Origin: Saprospirales bacterium
Lineage (GTDB): Bacteria > Bacteroidota > Bacteroidia > Chitinophagales > Saprospiraceae
NCBI GenBank assembly: GCA_016719895.1
Contig: JADJYG010000006.1
Span: 62,001-126,000, forward strand
DNA length: 64,000 nt
Reading direction: 5' to 3'
The translations under genes and the position numbers were made by a program. The notes under the pieces were generated by a model that saw only the letters and a list, made by a program, of their open reading frames with translations, did not search any database and had not been told where the DNA came from. Shown here piece by piece: positions 17,401-27,420 of this stretch. Within the stretch, counting starts at the first letter, position 1. The number at the start of each line of letters is the position of its first letter.

Positions 17401-19870
17401 CGTCTGCCGTTCCGGCTAATGCATAACCGCCGGGAGTCCGGATCAGTTCGTCGAAATGAAAGCCTTCTGCAGGATCATACAAGCGGGCCTTGAGCGGTTT
17501 GCCCTCGTCATCCAACCATGTGATAAAAGATTCATTAGGGCTGGCAATATTCCCCTCCGTCATGCCAACGGCAACATATCCGCCAAAATTTCCGCGGGCA
17601 ACGGAGCGTAAGCACGTTTTGCCGGGCGAGCCGTAGGTTCTTTTCCAGAGCACGTTTCCGTCGAGGGTTATCTTAATTAATGCACTGTTGGGATAACAGA
17701 AACTGTTTGAAGCCGAGCCTGCTACCAGGAGAATATGGCCGTTGGCCGTTTTTATGACGTCTGAAAAAGGCCCGCCGTCAATCCACCTGGACCACAATAA
17801 ACTTCCAACTTTATCCAGACGCACGGCTGTGGAAGAGCCTACGCTCAAAAAGCCGCCATCGTCCAGTTGCAGGATGCGCCGGACATCGTTGCTTCCCCCT
17901 CTGTACAGTTTTGACCACAGTTGGTTTCCGTTGGCGTCGATTTTCAAATAATATGCCCCGGAGCTGCCGCCCCCCTGCGGGTGGAGGGTGCCGCCGATCA
18001 AAAAACCGAAATCGTTGGTAGGGGTAATGCAAAAAAAAGCGACACCCTGCGCCGTCACCTGGCTGGCGGTTTTTCGCCATTCCACGTTGCCGTTAGCATC
18101 CAGCTTTACAATGCTGGAGTGGTACGGCGAGAGCTGCGCGTTCGATACCAGGACGACCCCCATGTCGGCAGTCGGGCTTAACGCATAGATTTGTTCGTTG
18201 GCCAAATCAAGCGTTTTGGCCCAAAGTAAATTTCCATCGGCGTCCGTCTTTTCAACAATATTTGTACTGAATAAGGTGGCCAGGTACAGGTTGCCATCGG
18301 GTGCGCGGCGTACGCTGCTCCATTCTGACCAAATGCCCGGCCGGTCATAGGTTTTTATAAAATTATAACTCAAACAACTATCCGGCTTCACCACGGTGAT
18401 TTCCCGGGTCAGGCTTTTTGTGCAAAACCCGTTGCCGGCCACCAGCTGCACCGCATACGTGCCAGGCTGGGAGAACGCCAGCGTATCCACCTTCGCGCCC
18501 TGGCTTGCTCCGTCGAGAAACCATTCGAACTGTGTGGCCTGCTGGCTGTTGTTGGCAATGATTACTGGTTCGTTGACGAGCGGGTAGAGGTTGCTGACCG
18601 CAAATGCCGCTACCACCGGGCAAAGCACCTGAATGACCGCTGTGGCCGTGGCGGGCTCGCAAAGGGCTGTGTTGGCGGGTTGTACTTGCAGACTGACCGT
18701 ATAAAGCCCGGGTGCGTTGAACGTATAGGAAGGACTGGGGGCGGTGCTGAAGGGCGTGCCGTCGAGGATCCATTGCAGGCTGCCGAAATTTTGACTTTGG
18801 TTGTAAAAAACGACCGTTTGGCCGGCATTCACTGAAGTGGCGCTGGGCGTAAAGGCCGCCAGGGTGGGCGCCGGGCAGGGTGGCTGGCAGCCTTTGCCGG
18901 CGAGCAGGCTTTTGCGGGCGCCGTTGAGGAAAAACTGCATACGAGCGGCTTGCCCGGCGGTGAAATCGTGCATACAATTGTAATCGCCGTAGTCCATAAA
19001 ATTCCAGGTCATATCCGGCTGGTCGCTGCTGAAGCCCGACTGCGCGTCGGTCGTGCAGGTGTTCAGCATTTGGCCGCAGGGCACGGCGGCAGTGCTTTGG
19101 TCGGGCGGAGTGTCGCACACCCGGTCGCCGTCCTGCAGGCAATTGCTGTTTTTGCAACCGCCTTCAAAAGTGTGGTAAAGGCCTAAATAGTGGCCGGTTT
19201 CATGCGTGAGGGCCGCCACATACCCCGGCGTGCTGCCGAAAAACGCGGCTTCGATCACTACCCCGTCGACCGGCAACCCGTGATAGCCGGGCTGGTAGGC
19301 ATAGGCTGTCACGCCGCAGCCGTAGGTATTCGAACATATGCTGCGTACGACCCAGATGTTGAGGTATTCCTTGGGCGCCCAGCGGTTGAGGTTTTTCACG
19401 GCCAGGTCGTTGGCCAGGATGTCTGCCATCACCGTCAGCGGGCTCTGGTTGCGCGTTATGCCGTTGGTGGGCTGGCCGTCGGGCGTGCGTTGGGCCAGGC
19501 AAAAGCGGATGTCTGTATCGGCGCCGCTGCCCTGCGCATACGGGCCCGTGTTGGCGAAGGCCTGGTTGAGCCAGGCGATCGCCTGCTTCACTTGTGCGTC
19601 CGGGATGTTTTCCGGACCGTTGTCGTGAATGATATGCACGGCGACCGGGATGACGCCGCCGGCTGCCGTTTCGGGCCGAACCGGTTTTTGGAAAAAATCG
19701 AAGGCCTGTTGCTCCAATAGTTGGTGTTGGCGCCGAAAAGCCGTATCCTGAAGGGCGTGTTGGTGCACCAGGTCGAAGGCGCAGGGTATGGGTCCGGGCT
19801 GGGCGTTGGCGAGCAAGGCCATGCCGAGGAGCGCGAGGGAAAATGTAGTTTTTGAGTTCATATTGGCCAT
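14411..19870 (-). CDS. Giant M43 (pappalysin-like) metallopeptidase with PKD and beta-propeller regions, T9SS type B sorting
   Basis: A secreted multidomain protein of 1819 residues. The ATG at 19868-19870 is used; a second in-frame ATG three codons on is equally possible. In order: signal peptide (to about 23); M43 metalloprotease with HETGHYLGLYH at 223-233 and Met-turn NFMDYGD; two PKD domains (about 335-500); a block of delta-60-like propeller repeats (about 520-880); and a Ca-binding-like DDDGDGLFDCLDPDCDC linker. A second propeller follows (WYFGRGSGLDFSTG, LLFYSDGKTVYNR), then Cys-containing Ig/PKD-like repeats. The last roughly 90 residues are a gliding-motility-type (type B) sorting domain (FTPDNDGNNDWFYP, NRWGQVVFER, GWDGRHNGQ). 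It lies 7 bp after its paralogue upstream, so they probably form an operon. Likely an extracellular protease/adhesin. Confidence 0.93.
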   Translation of the reverse strand: MANMNSKTTFSLALLGMALLANAQPGPIPCAFDLVHQHALQDTAFRRQHQLLEQQAFDFFQKPVRPETAAGGVIPVAVHIIHDNGPENIPDAQVKQAIAWLNQAFANTGPYAQGSGADTDIRFCLAQRTPDGQPTNGITRNQSPLTVMADILANDLAVKNLNRWAPKEYLNIWVVRSICSNTYGCGVTAYAYQPGYHGLPVDGVVIEAAFFGSTPGYVAALTHETGHYLGLYHTFEGGCKNSNCLQDGDRVCDTPPDQSTAAVPCGQMLNTCTTDAQSGFSSDQPDMTWNFMDYGDYNCMHDFTAGQAARMQFFLNGARKSLLAGKGCQPPCPAPTLAAFTPSATSVNAGQTVVFYNQSQNFGSLQWILDGTPFSTAPSPSYTFNAPGLYTVSLQVQPANTALCEPATATAVIQVLCPVVAAFAVSNLYPLVNEPVIIANNSQQATQFEWFLDGASQGAKVDTLAFSQPGTYAVQLVAGNGFCTKSLTREITVVKPDSCLSYNFIKTYDRPGIWSEWSSVRRAPDGNLYLATLFSTNIVEKTDADGNLLWAKTLDLANEQIYALSPTADMGVVLVSNAQLSPYHSSIVKLDANGNVEWRKTASQVTAQGVAFFCITPTNDFGFLIGGTLHPQGGGSSGAYYLKIDANGNQLWSKLYRGGSNDVRRILQLDDGGFLSVGSSTAVRLDKVGSLLWSRWIDGGPFSDVIKTANGHILLVAGSASNSFCYPNSALIKITLDGNVLWKRTYGSPGKTCLRSVARGNFGGYVAVGMTEGNIASPNESFITWLDDEGKPLKARLYDPAEGFHFDELIRTPGGYALAGTADAPQGTGILLAKMDEAGNTGLCTTAPAQLSSTLSTIPSTPVDETPAQAPEISTGQAASANLVLQEILRCAYACDTLVIQPEICNNNLDDDGDGLFDCLDPDCDCPENACAPGQALTWYFGRGSGLDFSTGPPSVLTGGQTDNLMSSAVANDAKGNLLFYSDGKTVYNRFHQPMPNGQLQTGAGPAQCESIILPHPGNSKIFYLATAAAGAFGAPALVSYSVIDISLDGGRGDVAAGQKLLPLWPGGGKVLPRIAAVRSCFFNGYWLVLRAYEPQAGFLSFRLDPGGLKTTPVVSAAGAIPAVFGQMKLSPDGLLLAETDQQGKSVCVYNFDPYSSGKVSAVPRFVANLPYAPFGLEFSPKGRLLYVSVWDESPATFHSEILQFDLQTAGGPDISTNAAKIAALPGTSGIVLLGAMQLGPDGKIYVSSTTATNQFKTNLHVIHWPEKSGSACHFQENALSLAPPPGASAGLCNFPASLFASPHIAFPANAPDTICRPGQTALYQITDVLCNINTITWTLEGLPGTVQSNYQYASILYTEPGEGRLILTAHTGCGSVSDTMRVFVFDDPPPPKLDLGPDRVVCDNGVYRFEAGGGFARYRWQDGSSDSIYTTTLPGRYWVDAWDRCGNRQTDTITVTVAPATVLDLGPDWQGCPGTTLAYIRPAIFSRWQWLPAGFLSCDTCAAIQTAPAANRTYQIIAQTAGGCISVDTLTFTPYDTIFVVLDTFICQNETLELLGITLPADTFAQIFQPAAGAGRCDTLWQIAVLGIELATGSFDTVICAGATLFYQGLQIEAGASAELLLPGANGCDSILTIKVGAFLPLSASLPPDTTLRIGDTLMLEPEVAGAGPFAYSWAPEGSAPCANCPAIWVSPYQSLWYALAVSDANGCQAQDSIFVAVDSVCRLFPVTAFTPDNDGNNDWFYPKTDPCVRTVLRWQIANRWGQVVFERQHFIPNQESMGWDGRHNGQEAPSDVYIWRAELEYYDGKKTGVKGAVTLLR

Positions 19871-19877
19871 TTTGTTT

Positions 19878-22800
19878 CTATCGAACCAGCGTAACGTCTC
19901 CTTTTAGCAATATTTCCTGGTTGTTGATCAATTCGAAAGTGGCAAACCAGGTAAACACGCCGGGCGGCACATCGCGTTGCCGGAAGCGGCCATCCCAGCC
20001 CAGGTTTTCCTGGTTGGGGGTAAAATTCCGGCGCTCGAATACCAGTTCTCCCCAACGGCTATACACCCGGAAGATGCGCACCAGGCGCACACATCCGGCT
20101 GCCTGCGGATAAAACCAGTCATTCCGGCCATCCTCGTCCGGTTGGAAGGCATTGGGAAAGTAGACGTCGCACGCAGGGTTTACCCGTAGCCAAATCGAAT
20201 CGGAAGCCATGCAACCATGGCTATCCGTCACGTTCAGGGTGTACCAGGTATTCGACTCTGGGCTGGCATATGGTTCGGGGCAGGCGCTGCAGCTCAGTCC
20301 CTCCGGGGGCGTCCAGGAATATTGCAGCGGCGGTTCTCCGTTCACGGTAGGGGATAATTGTATCGCGGCGCCCAATCCGGTTTGTGCCAGCAGGGGTAAA
20401 TCGACCGTCACACCCGGAAGCGGTAAAACCGTGACCAGTATAGTCGAATCGCAGCCGTTGGCGGCCGGGAAGATGAACGGATACGGTCCGCCGGGTAGCA
20501 GATTTTGGCCGTTGAAGGCGGCAGTTTGGCCGGGGCAGGCGACTAACTGGAGGCTACTGGTCGCGGCGTTTGCCTGCTGCACGGTAACGAGCACGGTGGA
20601 ATCGCAGCCGTTGGCGGCAGTGAAAACAAAAGGATACGGCCCGCCGGGCGGCAGGTTTTGGCCGTTAAAAAAAGCAGGTTGGCCGTCACAGGCGACCAAC
20701 TGGACGCTGCTGGTCGCGGCATTGGCTTGCTGCACGGTAACCAGCACGGTGGAATCGCAGCCGTTGGCAGCCGGGAAGATGAACGGATACGGCCCGCCGG
20801 GCGGCAGGTTTTGGCCGTTGAAGGCGGCAGTTTGGCCGGGGCAGGCGACTAACTGGAGGCTACTGGTCGCGGCGTTTGCCTGCTGCACGGTAACCAGCAC
20901 GGTGGAATCGCAGCCGTTGGCAGCCGGGAAGATGAACGGATACGGCCCGCCGGGCGGCAGGTTTTGGCCGTTAAAGGCGGCAGTTTGGCCGGGGCAGGCG
21001 ACCAACTGGAGGCTGGTGCCCGCCGGAATGGTTTCCTGCACGGTAACCAGCACGGTGGAATCGCAGCCGTTGGCAGCCGGGAAGATGAACGGATACGGCC
21101 CGCCGGGCGGCAGGGTTTGGCCGTTAAAGGCGGCAGTTTGGCCGGGGCAGGCGACCAACTGGACGCTGCTGGTCGCTGGAATGGTTTCCTGCACGGTAAC
21201 CAGCACGGTGGAATCGCAGCCGTTGGCAGCCGGGAAGATGAACGGATACGGCCCGCCAGGCGGCAGGTTTTGGCCGTTAAAGGCGGCAGTTTGGCCGGAG
21301 CAGGCGACCAACTGGACGCTGCTGGTCGCTGGAATGGTTTCCTGCACGGTAACCAGCACGGTGGAATCGCAGCCGTTGGCAGCCGGGAAGATGAACGGAT
21401 ACGGCCCGCCGGGCGGCAGGGTTTGGCCGTTAAATGCGGCGGTTTGGCCGGGGCAGGCGACGAGTTGAACAGCCGAAAGGATCGTATCGCCGGCAATATG
21501 AATCGTCAGGGTATCCGCTGACAAGCATCCGCCCGCCAATTCTCCGACCACGATATACGTGGTGTTTACCGGCGCCGTGGATACGACTGTGTGGCAATCA
21601 GCACAGGACAGGTGATCGTCCGGGTACCAATGCCAGGCTGTGAAAGGCGCCGGCAGCTCGTATAAGAGCGCCGATCCCGCGCACGCCATCTGGTCGGGGC
21701 CCAGGTCGAGCGCCGTGGTGGGAATCACGTCGATGACCAGCGTATCGGTTTGTTTGTTGTCGCAATTATCCCACACATCCACCCAGTATTTGCCGGGCCC
21801 TGCTGCGGGCGTGTTCGTTTGACCAGTACTGCCGTCGTACCACTGGTATTTTTGAAAGCCGGGCCCGGCGTCAAGTTCGGTGACGCCGTTGGCGCAAACG
21901 GCGTGGTCGGGGCCCAGGTTGAGCACGGCCGTTGAAGGTTCGAGCACGGCGACTTGGAGCGTATCGGCGGCTTCGCCACAGGCGGCCACGGCATGAGCGA
22001 CGAGCGTCGCCTGGCCGGCCTGATCGAACCGGACGGTAACAGTCTCTTTCGACTGGTTTAAGATGGTTCCGCTGCCGCTGATGGCCCAATCGACGGACTG
22101 GATGCCGCAGGATAGTTTTTTCAGGTAAAAGGTTTGCTCCTGTGGCGCCTGGCAAATGGTGTCGACCAAATCGGCCGAATCGAACCAGATGGCCGGTTTC
22201 CAGAAATAACTGACGGGGAAATTGGGCAAGCTCAGGTTGGTGCCCGGCGTTCCGGCCAGCGCCTGACCGTTTTCCTGGTACAGGCAATTGGCGCCGGCTT
22301 CATCCGGCTGGTGGATCACGCCCAGCTGCGTAGTAAATACCCCGGGGCCACTGTTGGTGGTGTAAATTTTGCCATTTGGCGCTGCCTGGAGCTGACCGTA
22401 ATGGTAAATGCCCGGGAAAGTGGCCAGTTTTACGGCAGTGGCCGAAATAGCCGCTGCGTTGCCGGCATGGAGGTCAAATTGAAAGAGGCTGGACGGGTTA
22501 CCCAGGCCTGTCGCGTAGAGGTAGCGCCCGGTGGGTGAAAACTCCACGCCATACGGATTGATCAGCCCCGGCGTTTGTAGCAGCACCGGGTTGCTCACTA
22601 TGCCCGTAGCCGCGTCAAAATCGAAGACCTCCACGGCATTGGTGTGGTACAATGCGCGGGCCAGTCGCAAGCCGTCGGGGGCTATTTTCATCTGGCCGAT
22701 CACGTCGTAGTTGCCGTTGGGCGCAGGCCCGCCGGTACCCGTGTTGCTGACAACCGGCGTCGTGTTCAGGCCGTTTTGATCGATCCGGTAGGCCAGGAAG

Positions 22801-25800
22801 GCATTGGAGGTTTTGCGGTGGTTGAGCACCCAAAAGTCGGCGCCGTTGCAATGCCGCACGGCGCTCAGTTGTTCAACCAGTTCACTGGCCGGCGTCAGGG
22901 CCAGGTTTTTCTGGCCGGCGGGCACATCGCCAAAACCGCCGTTGAGCGCCATATCAACCACCGAATACGATACGCCGCGCGCGGGGCCGTTGTCGTAGCT
23001 GTCGGGGGTGAATACATAAAACAGCGCCGGGTTTCCGGGGTGCGGCACGATGATGGTTTGGCTGGAGGAAGTATGCCCAAACAGGCCGCTTCCATTGGGC
23101 ATGGCCACGTGGTTGCGCGTAAAAACGGTTTTGGCGTCGGTGTAAAAGATCAGCTGTCCGAGCGGGTCGCTGGCTACGGCGGCGGCTTCGTTGGTGCTGG
23201 TTTTGCCGTCGGTGAGCACGAGGGGCGGATAAACCATTGGTTTGGGTGATCTGGAGGGGTACAACAGCCGTGGTGTGCGGTGTTTCCGGGCAGAGCCCGG
23301 CCCGGCCATCGGCATCGGTATGGAGCACATAAAAATCTTCGCCACCGTTGCCGGCACTGGTTGTGAAGCCCGTACATAAGAATCCACCGGAAGTCAGCGC
23401 GCGCAGGTCGCTGAGTGTTTCCCTGCCTGGGCCGCCGTATTGCCGGGTCCAGATTATTTCACCGGAATCGTTTATTTTTAGTATGTATGCTTTGGTATCG
23501 GTGGTGTTGGGCCGGTTTTGACCAATAATGACAAAATTGCCATCAGCAGTGTTCACGATACCTTCGGCGTGCCAGTCGAGGTTGTTGGAGGGGCGGTATA
23601 ATTTGGTCCAGATTAAATTGCCATTGGCATCTGTGCGAACGATACCGCCTTCAGGGTAATTGCCAGAACCAAATCCCCACAGGCCCGCTGTGAACAAGAA
23701 GCCGCCGTCGGCAGCAATTGCCACCTCACTAAACCCACCCTCGGTGGGCGTACCGTACGCTTTGGTCCAAAGCAAATCACCGTTGGAATCAATACGGTAG
23801 GCGGTACCGTCATGTGGGCCGCCCAACCCGTAGGAAGTGCCGAAGCCGGAGGCAATGTACCCACCGTCGGGCAGTTCGCGTATGCTTGTTACAAAATCAG
23901 TCCCAGGGTTGTTCCAGCCCCGCGACCACTGCACCGTGCCCGCAGCATCCATTTTTATAAAACAAGCTGCCCATTTGGTATTATCATCTGGCGAAAACGC
24001 ACCAGCGGCCAGGTAGCCGCCATCAGAAGTGGAAGTGATATCGTAAAAAGCATCGGTAAGGCTACCTGCTGTGGTAGTGATCCGGTATGCAATCAGGATA
24101 TTGCCCGAAGGGTCGCAAATGGCAAAGGCAGCATCGGACGGATTGCCAAGCGTGAAGGAAATAAAAAAACCGCCGTTGGGCCCGGGGTGCAGATCGAGCA
24201 GATTATCCGGCAAATTGCCGCTATCGTAGCGTTTGCTCCACTGGATTTCCCCTTTGGTATCCGTACGGGTAAGCAAAATATCCGTATTGCCGTATTGCGT
24301 AGTGGTACCACCGATAAGGTAACCGCCGCCCGGCATTTCGATACTGATGAGTCCGCGGTCGTTGTCTGAGGTGCCATAGGTATTTTGAAAGGATTTGCAG
24401 GGCGGTGGCGGGTCGATACAATCCGGCAGGCAATACTGCGCTTCGGGCAACGCTATGTTTCCAACAGTCAGGTTGGCGTTTTGAAGCGCCTGTGCCGGCA
24501 GGGTGTTCAACTGGCCGTTCACAACCAAGGGTTGCACCGGTTCGACGGCCAGGGTGTGCGGCGTCTCGGCGCATTGTCCGGCAAATCCCGCCGGATCGGT
24601 TTTCAAGAGGCAGATATCCGGACTCCCGTTTATGACATAATAACCGCTGAACAGGTAACCATCTGGCAAAGCAGCCACATCGAGCATACGCCCCGCGTCT
24701 GTGCCGTTGTAAATACGCGACCATTCGAGCGCGCCGGCTGCGTCGGTTTTGAAAAAATGCGGCCTGCTGGCGCCGATGTTTGCGGGGTCGTTGGCTGCCC
24801 AAACGAGACTGCCATCGCTGTTTTGGACTACGCCAATTGCGCCGTAATCGATATTTTGATCGCTGCGATACACATTTGACCACAGGACTGTACCGTCAGC
24901 TGCCATTTTGACCAGCCAACCGTCGTCAAAAAAAGTGCCGCCTGTTGTCCCGTTCCAGCCCGAGGTAGAGCCGGTGGCGATCAGATTGCCGTCTGGCGTT
25001 TCGAAAACATTTGTAAGCCATTCATTCGAAACCGTTCCGATGGCTTTTACCCATAACAAGTTCCCCTGGGCATCGGTCCGCAGCAGCATTCCATCGTGTA
25101 CTAGGGAAGAATTTTGGCCGAAAGACATGGTGAAACCGCAGGCGATCAAATCTCCGGAGGCCAGCTCGGTTACGCCTTGTATAAAATCGGTACGCACATT
25201 GTCGTACAAACGCGACCACAAAACATTGCCATTGCCGGCGTCCAGTTTTCCCAAATAAGCGCCCCAGCCCTGGTTGCTGGCTGTATGCAGGGCGCCGGCA
25301 AGAATCAATTGCCCGTCTTTGGTTCGTTTGACATCGGTAAAATAGTCGATGTCTGGGGCCGTGATCATGATCTTTTGCCAAATCACGGCGCCATCTGCGG
25401 AGAAGCGGACTGCCAAAGGATCGAGATTGCTGCCCATGCTGCTGCTGAATCCGGCGAGTATCCAGCCGCCGTCGGGCAATGGTTCCAGTGCCCTGACACC
25501 GTTGTTGCCGGAGCCGCCAAAACGTTTTTGCCAGATTTGAGCGCCATTGGGGGCTGTTTTTATAAAAACAATATCGGTACCCCCGCCATTAACGGCCGAT
25601 TGACAGGCCTGAAGAAAATTGCCATCGGCCAACACTGTCGTTTGTATGCCCTGGTTATCCAGATTGTCTCCCCAGGTTTTTTGAAACGTAAAGTCGGCGC
25701 AGGAGTCCGTTACCGCGATATAAACGAATTTCGATTTTTTACACAGCCCGTTCCAGGCCTCCAACTTTGCGATATACACACCGGTTTGGTTGAAGGTAAA

Positions 25801-27187
25801 GGTGTTTAAGACCGGCCCCTGCGAGACGCCGTCGATAAACCACTCGATTTGTGTGGCATTCTGGCTGGCGTTCGTAAACGTCACGACCTCGCCCGCCAAA
25901 GGGTTTGTTGTACTGACCTGAAAATTGGCCGTTACCGGACAGGTTACCTGTATGACGGCCGTTGCGGTGTCGGGCGCACACAGGTCCGGCATGGCGCTGT
26001 TGGCTTGCAGAGTGACGATGAAAACGCCCTCGGCTGAAAAGGTATAGGCGGCGTTTGTTGAGTTGGAAAACGGCACGCCACCCACCGACCAGCTGTAGGA
26101 GCCCGCGTTTTGGCTCGAATTGGAAAACGTCAGGCTTTGGCCCACCGGTATGGTAGCGCTTGAAGGGGTAAAGGTGGCTACTACCGGCGCCGGGCAGGGG
26201 CTGTTGCAGGCCTTTGATGCCAGCAGGCTGGCTCGTGTGGTTTGTATAGCCGCATTCATCCGGCCGGACTGCCCGGGAGTGAAATCGTGGAAACACTTGA
26301 AGTCGGTATAATCCATAAAATTCAGGATCAAATCGTTTTGATCTGTGGCAAACCCCGACTGTGTATCCGTGCTACAGGTGTTGACGGCGGCGTTGCACGG
26401 TACCCACAGGGTGCTGTTGTCGGGAGGCGTGTCGCACACGCGGTCGCCGTCCTGCAGGCAGTCGTTGTTGGTGCAGCTGCCCTCGAAGGTGTGGTACAAA
26501 CCCAGGTAGTGGCCCATTTCATGTACGAGTACGCCGGTATTGCCTGGGGAGGAGCCAAACCAGCGGGCCTCTATCACAATACCGTCGATATCGGCGCCGT
26601 GTGCCGACGGCAGATACGCATAGCCAGCCACCCCGCAGCTGCCGCTCAAGGAGCAGATTTCGCGCACGAGCCAGATGTTGATATACTGTGTGGCGTCCCA
26701 GCGGTTGAGGTTTTTCAAATCCAGGTCTTCCGAATCCATGGTCAGGTTGGTCAGGGCGTTTTGGTCGCGTGTGATCCCGTTGGTGCTCAGGTTGGCGGGA
26801 CTGCGTTTGGCCAGGCAAAACTGGATCATCGTATTCGTGCCGCTTCCCTGATCGTAGTACCCGGTATTGGCGAAGGCTTCGTTCAATTGTTGGATTCCTT
26901 GCAAAACCTGGGTGTCGGAGATGTTTTCCGCACCGTTTTGGTGCACGATATGTACGACTACCGGTAGCGTGACGACCGGGCCGGCGCCATCCGGCAAAGC
27001 GGCTTGCGGATGCTGCTGGAAGTACTGGAGGATGGATTGCTCGAAGGCTGCGTGCTTTTTCCGGAATACCGGATTTTCGAGGGCTTTCTGATACAGCATA
27101 TCGGCGCCGCATGGGGATGGGTTGCGCCTGGCCGGAGAGATTGGGCAGGCAGGCTAACAGGAGGAATAAAGCAGGTTTCCAGGCCAT
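19878..27187 (-). pseudogene. Frame-broken paralogue of the M43/PKD/propeller protein, T9SS type B sorting
   Basis: Three reading frames together give one protein collinear with the downstream paralogue. Frame 1 (from 27187) encodes the signal peptide MAWKPALFLLLACLPNLSG and is lost at a GGGG run (27113-27116). Removing one base joins it to frame 2, where PIP-CGADMLYQKAL aligns with PIPCAFDLVHQHAL of the paralogue. Frame 2 (to about 23250) carries M43 (HEMGHYLGLYH, NFMDYTD), PKD domains and two delta-60-like blocks. Frame 3 (about 23250 to 19878) carries the propeller, seven near-identical Cys repeats and an intact type B sorting domain. At the second junction roughly 90 residues present in the paralogue are missing, so that break is more than a single-base change. 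Without correction, neither large frame could give an exported full-length enzyme. Confidence 0.85.
20430..21470 (-). repeat. Seven tandem 153-bp coding repeats (51-residue Cys repeat)
   Basis: The CGCAGCCG mark recurs at 20450, 20603, 20756, 20909, 21062, 21215 and 21368, exactly 153 bp apart. Each unit encodes a 51-residue module with LVACPGQTAAFNGQ and AANGCDSTVLVTVQ. The copies differ at few bases, including silent sites, so expansion or gene conversion is recent. The paralogous gene has only two diverged modules of this kind. Confidence 0.95.
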
Positions 27188-27420
27188 ATTTTGTTGTTTA
27201 CGTTTTGGGTATGTGGCGGACTGGTTTTTTCGAAGCGCCTGAGAGACGGTTCCCGTCGCCGGTTTGCTGCCCGGCGCAATAAAAGTAGTTCAAAACCCGG
27301 TTAGCGGGCGGGGTGGAGGCCTGTTATATATGCAAATTTTGAGCGCAGCCGGCAAATTTGTACAGTCGATACACCCCGAAAACGGTGAAAGCAAGTTTGT
27401 TTATGGCTTAAGCCATACGT

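Noticed and set aside
20209..21468. A 419-codon plus-strand frame with Trp/Pro/Gly-rich repeats
   Set aside because: Antisense shadow of the seven 153-bp repeats, whose length is divisible by three and so keeps all frames open; the minus frame carries the real domain and continues to a sorting domain.
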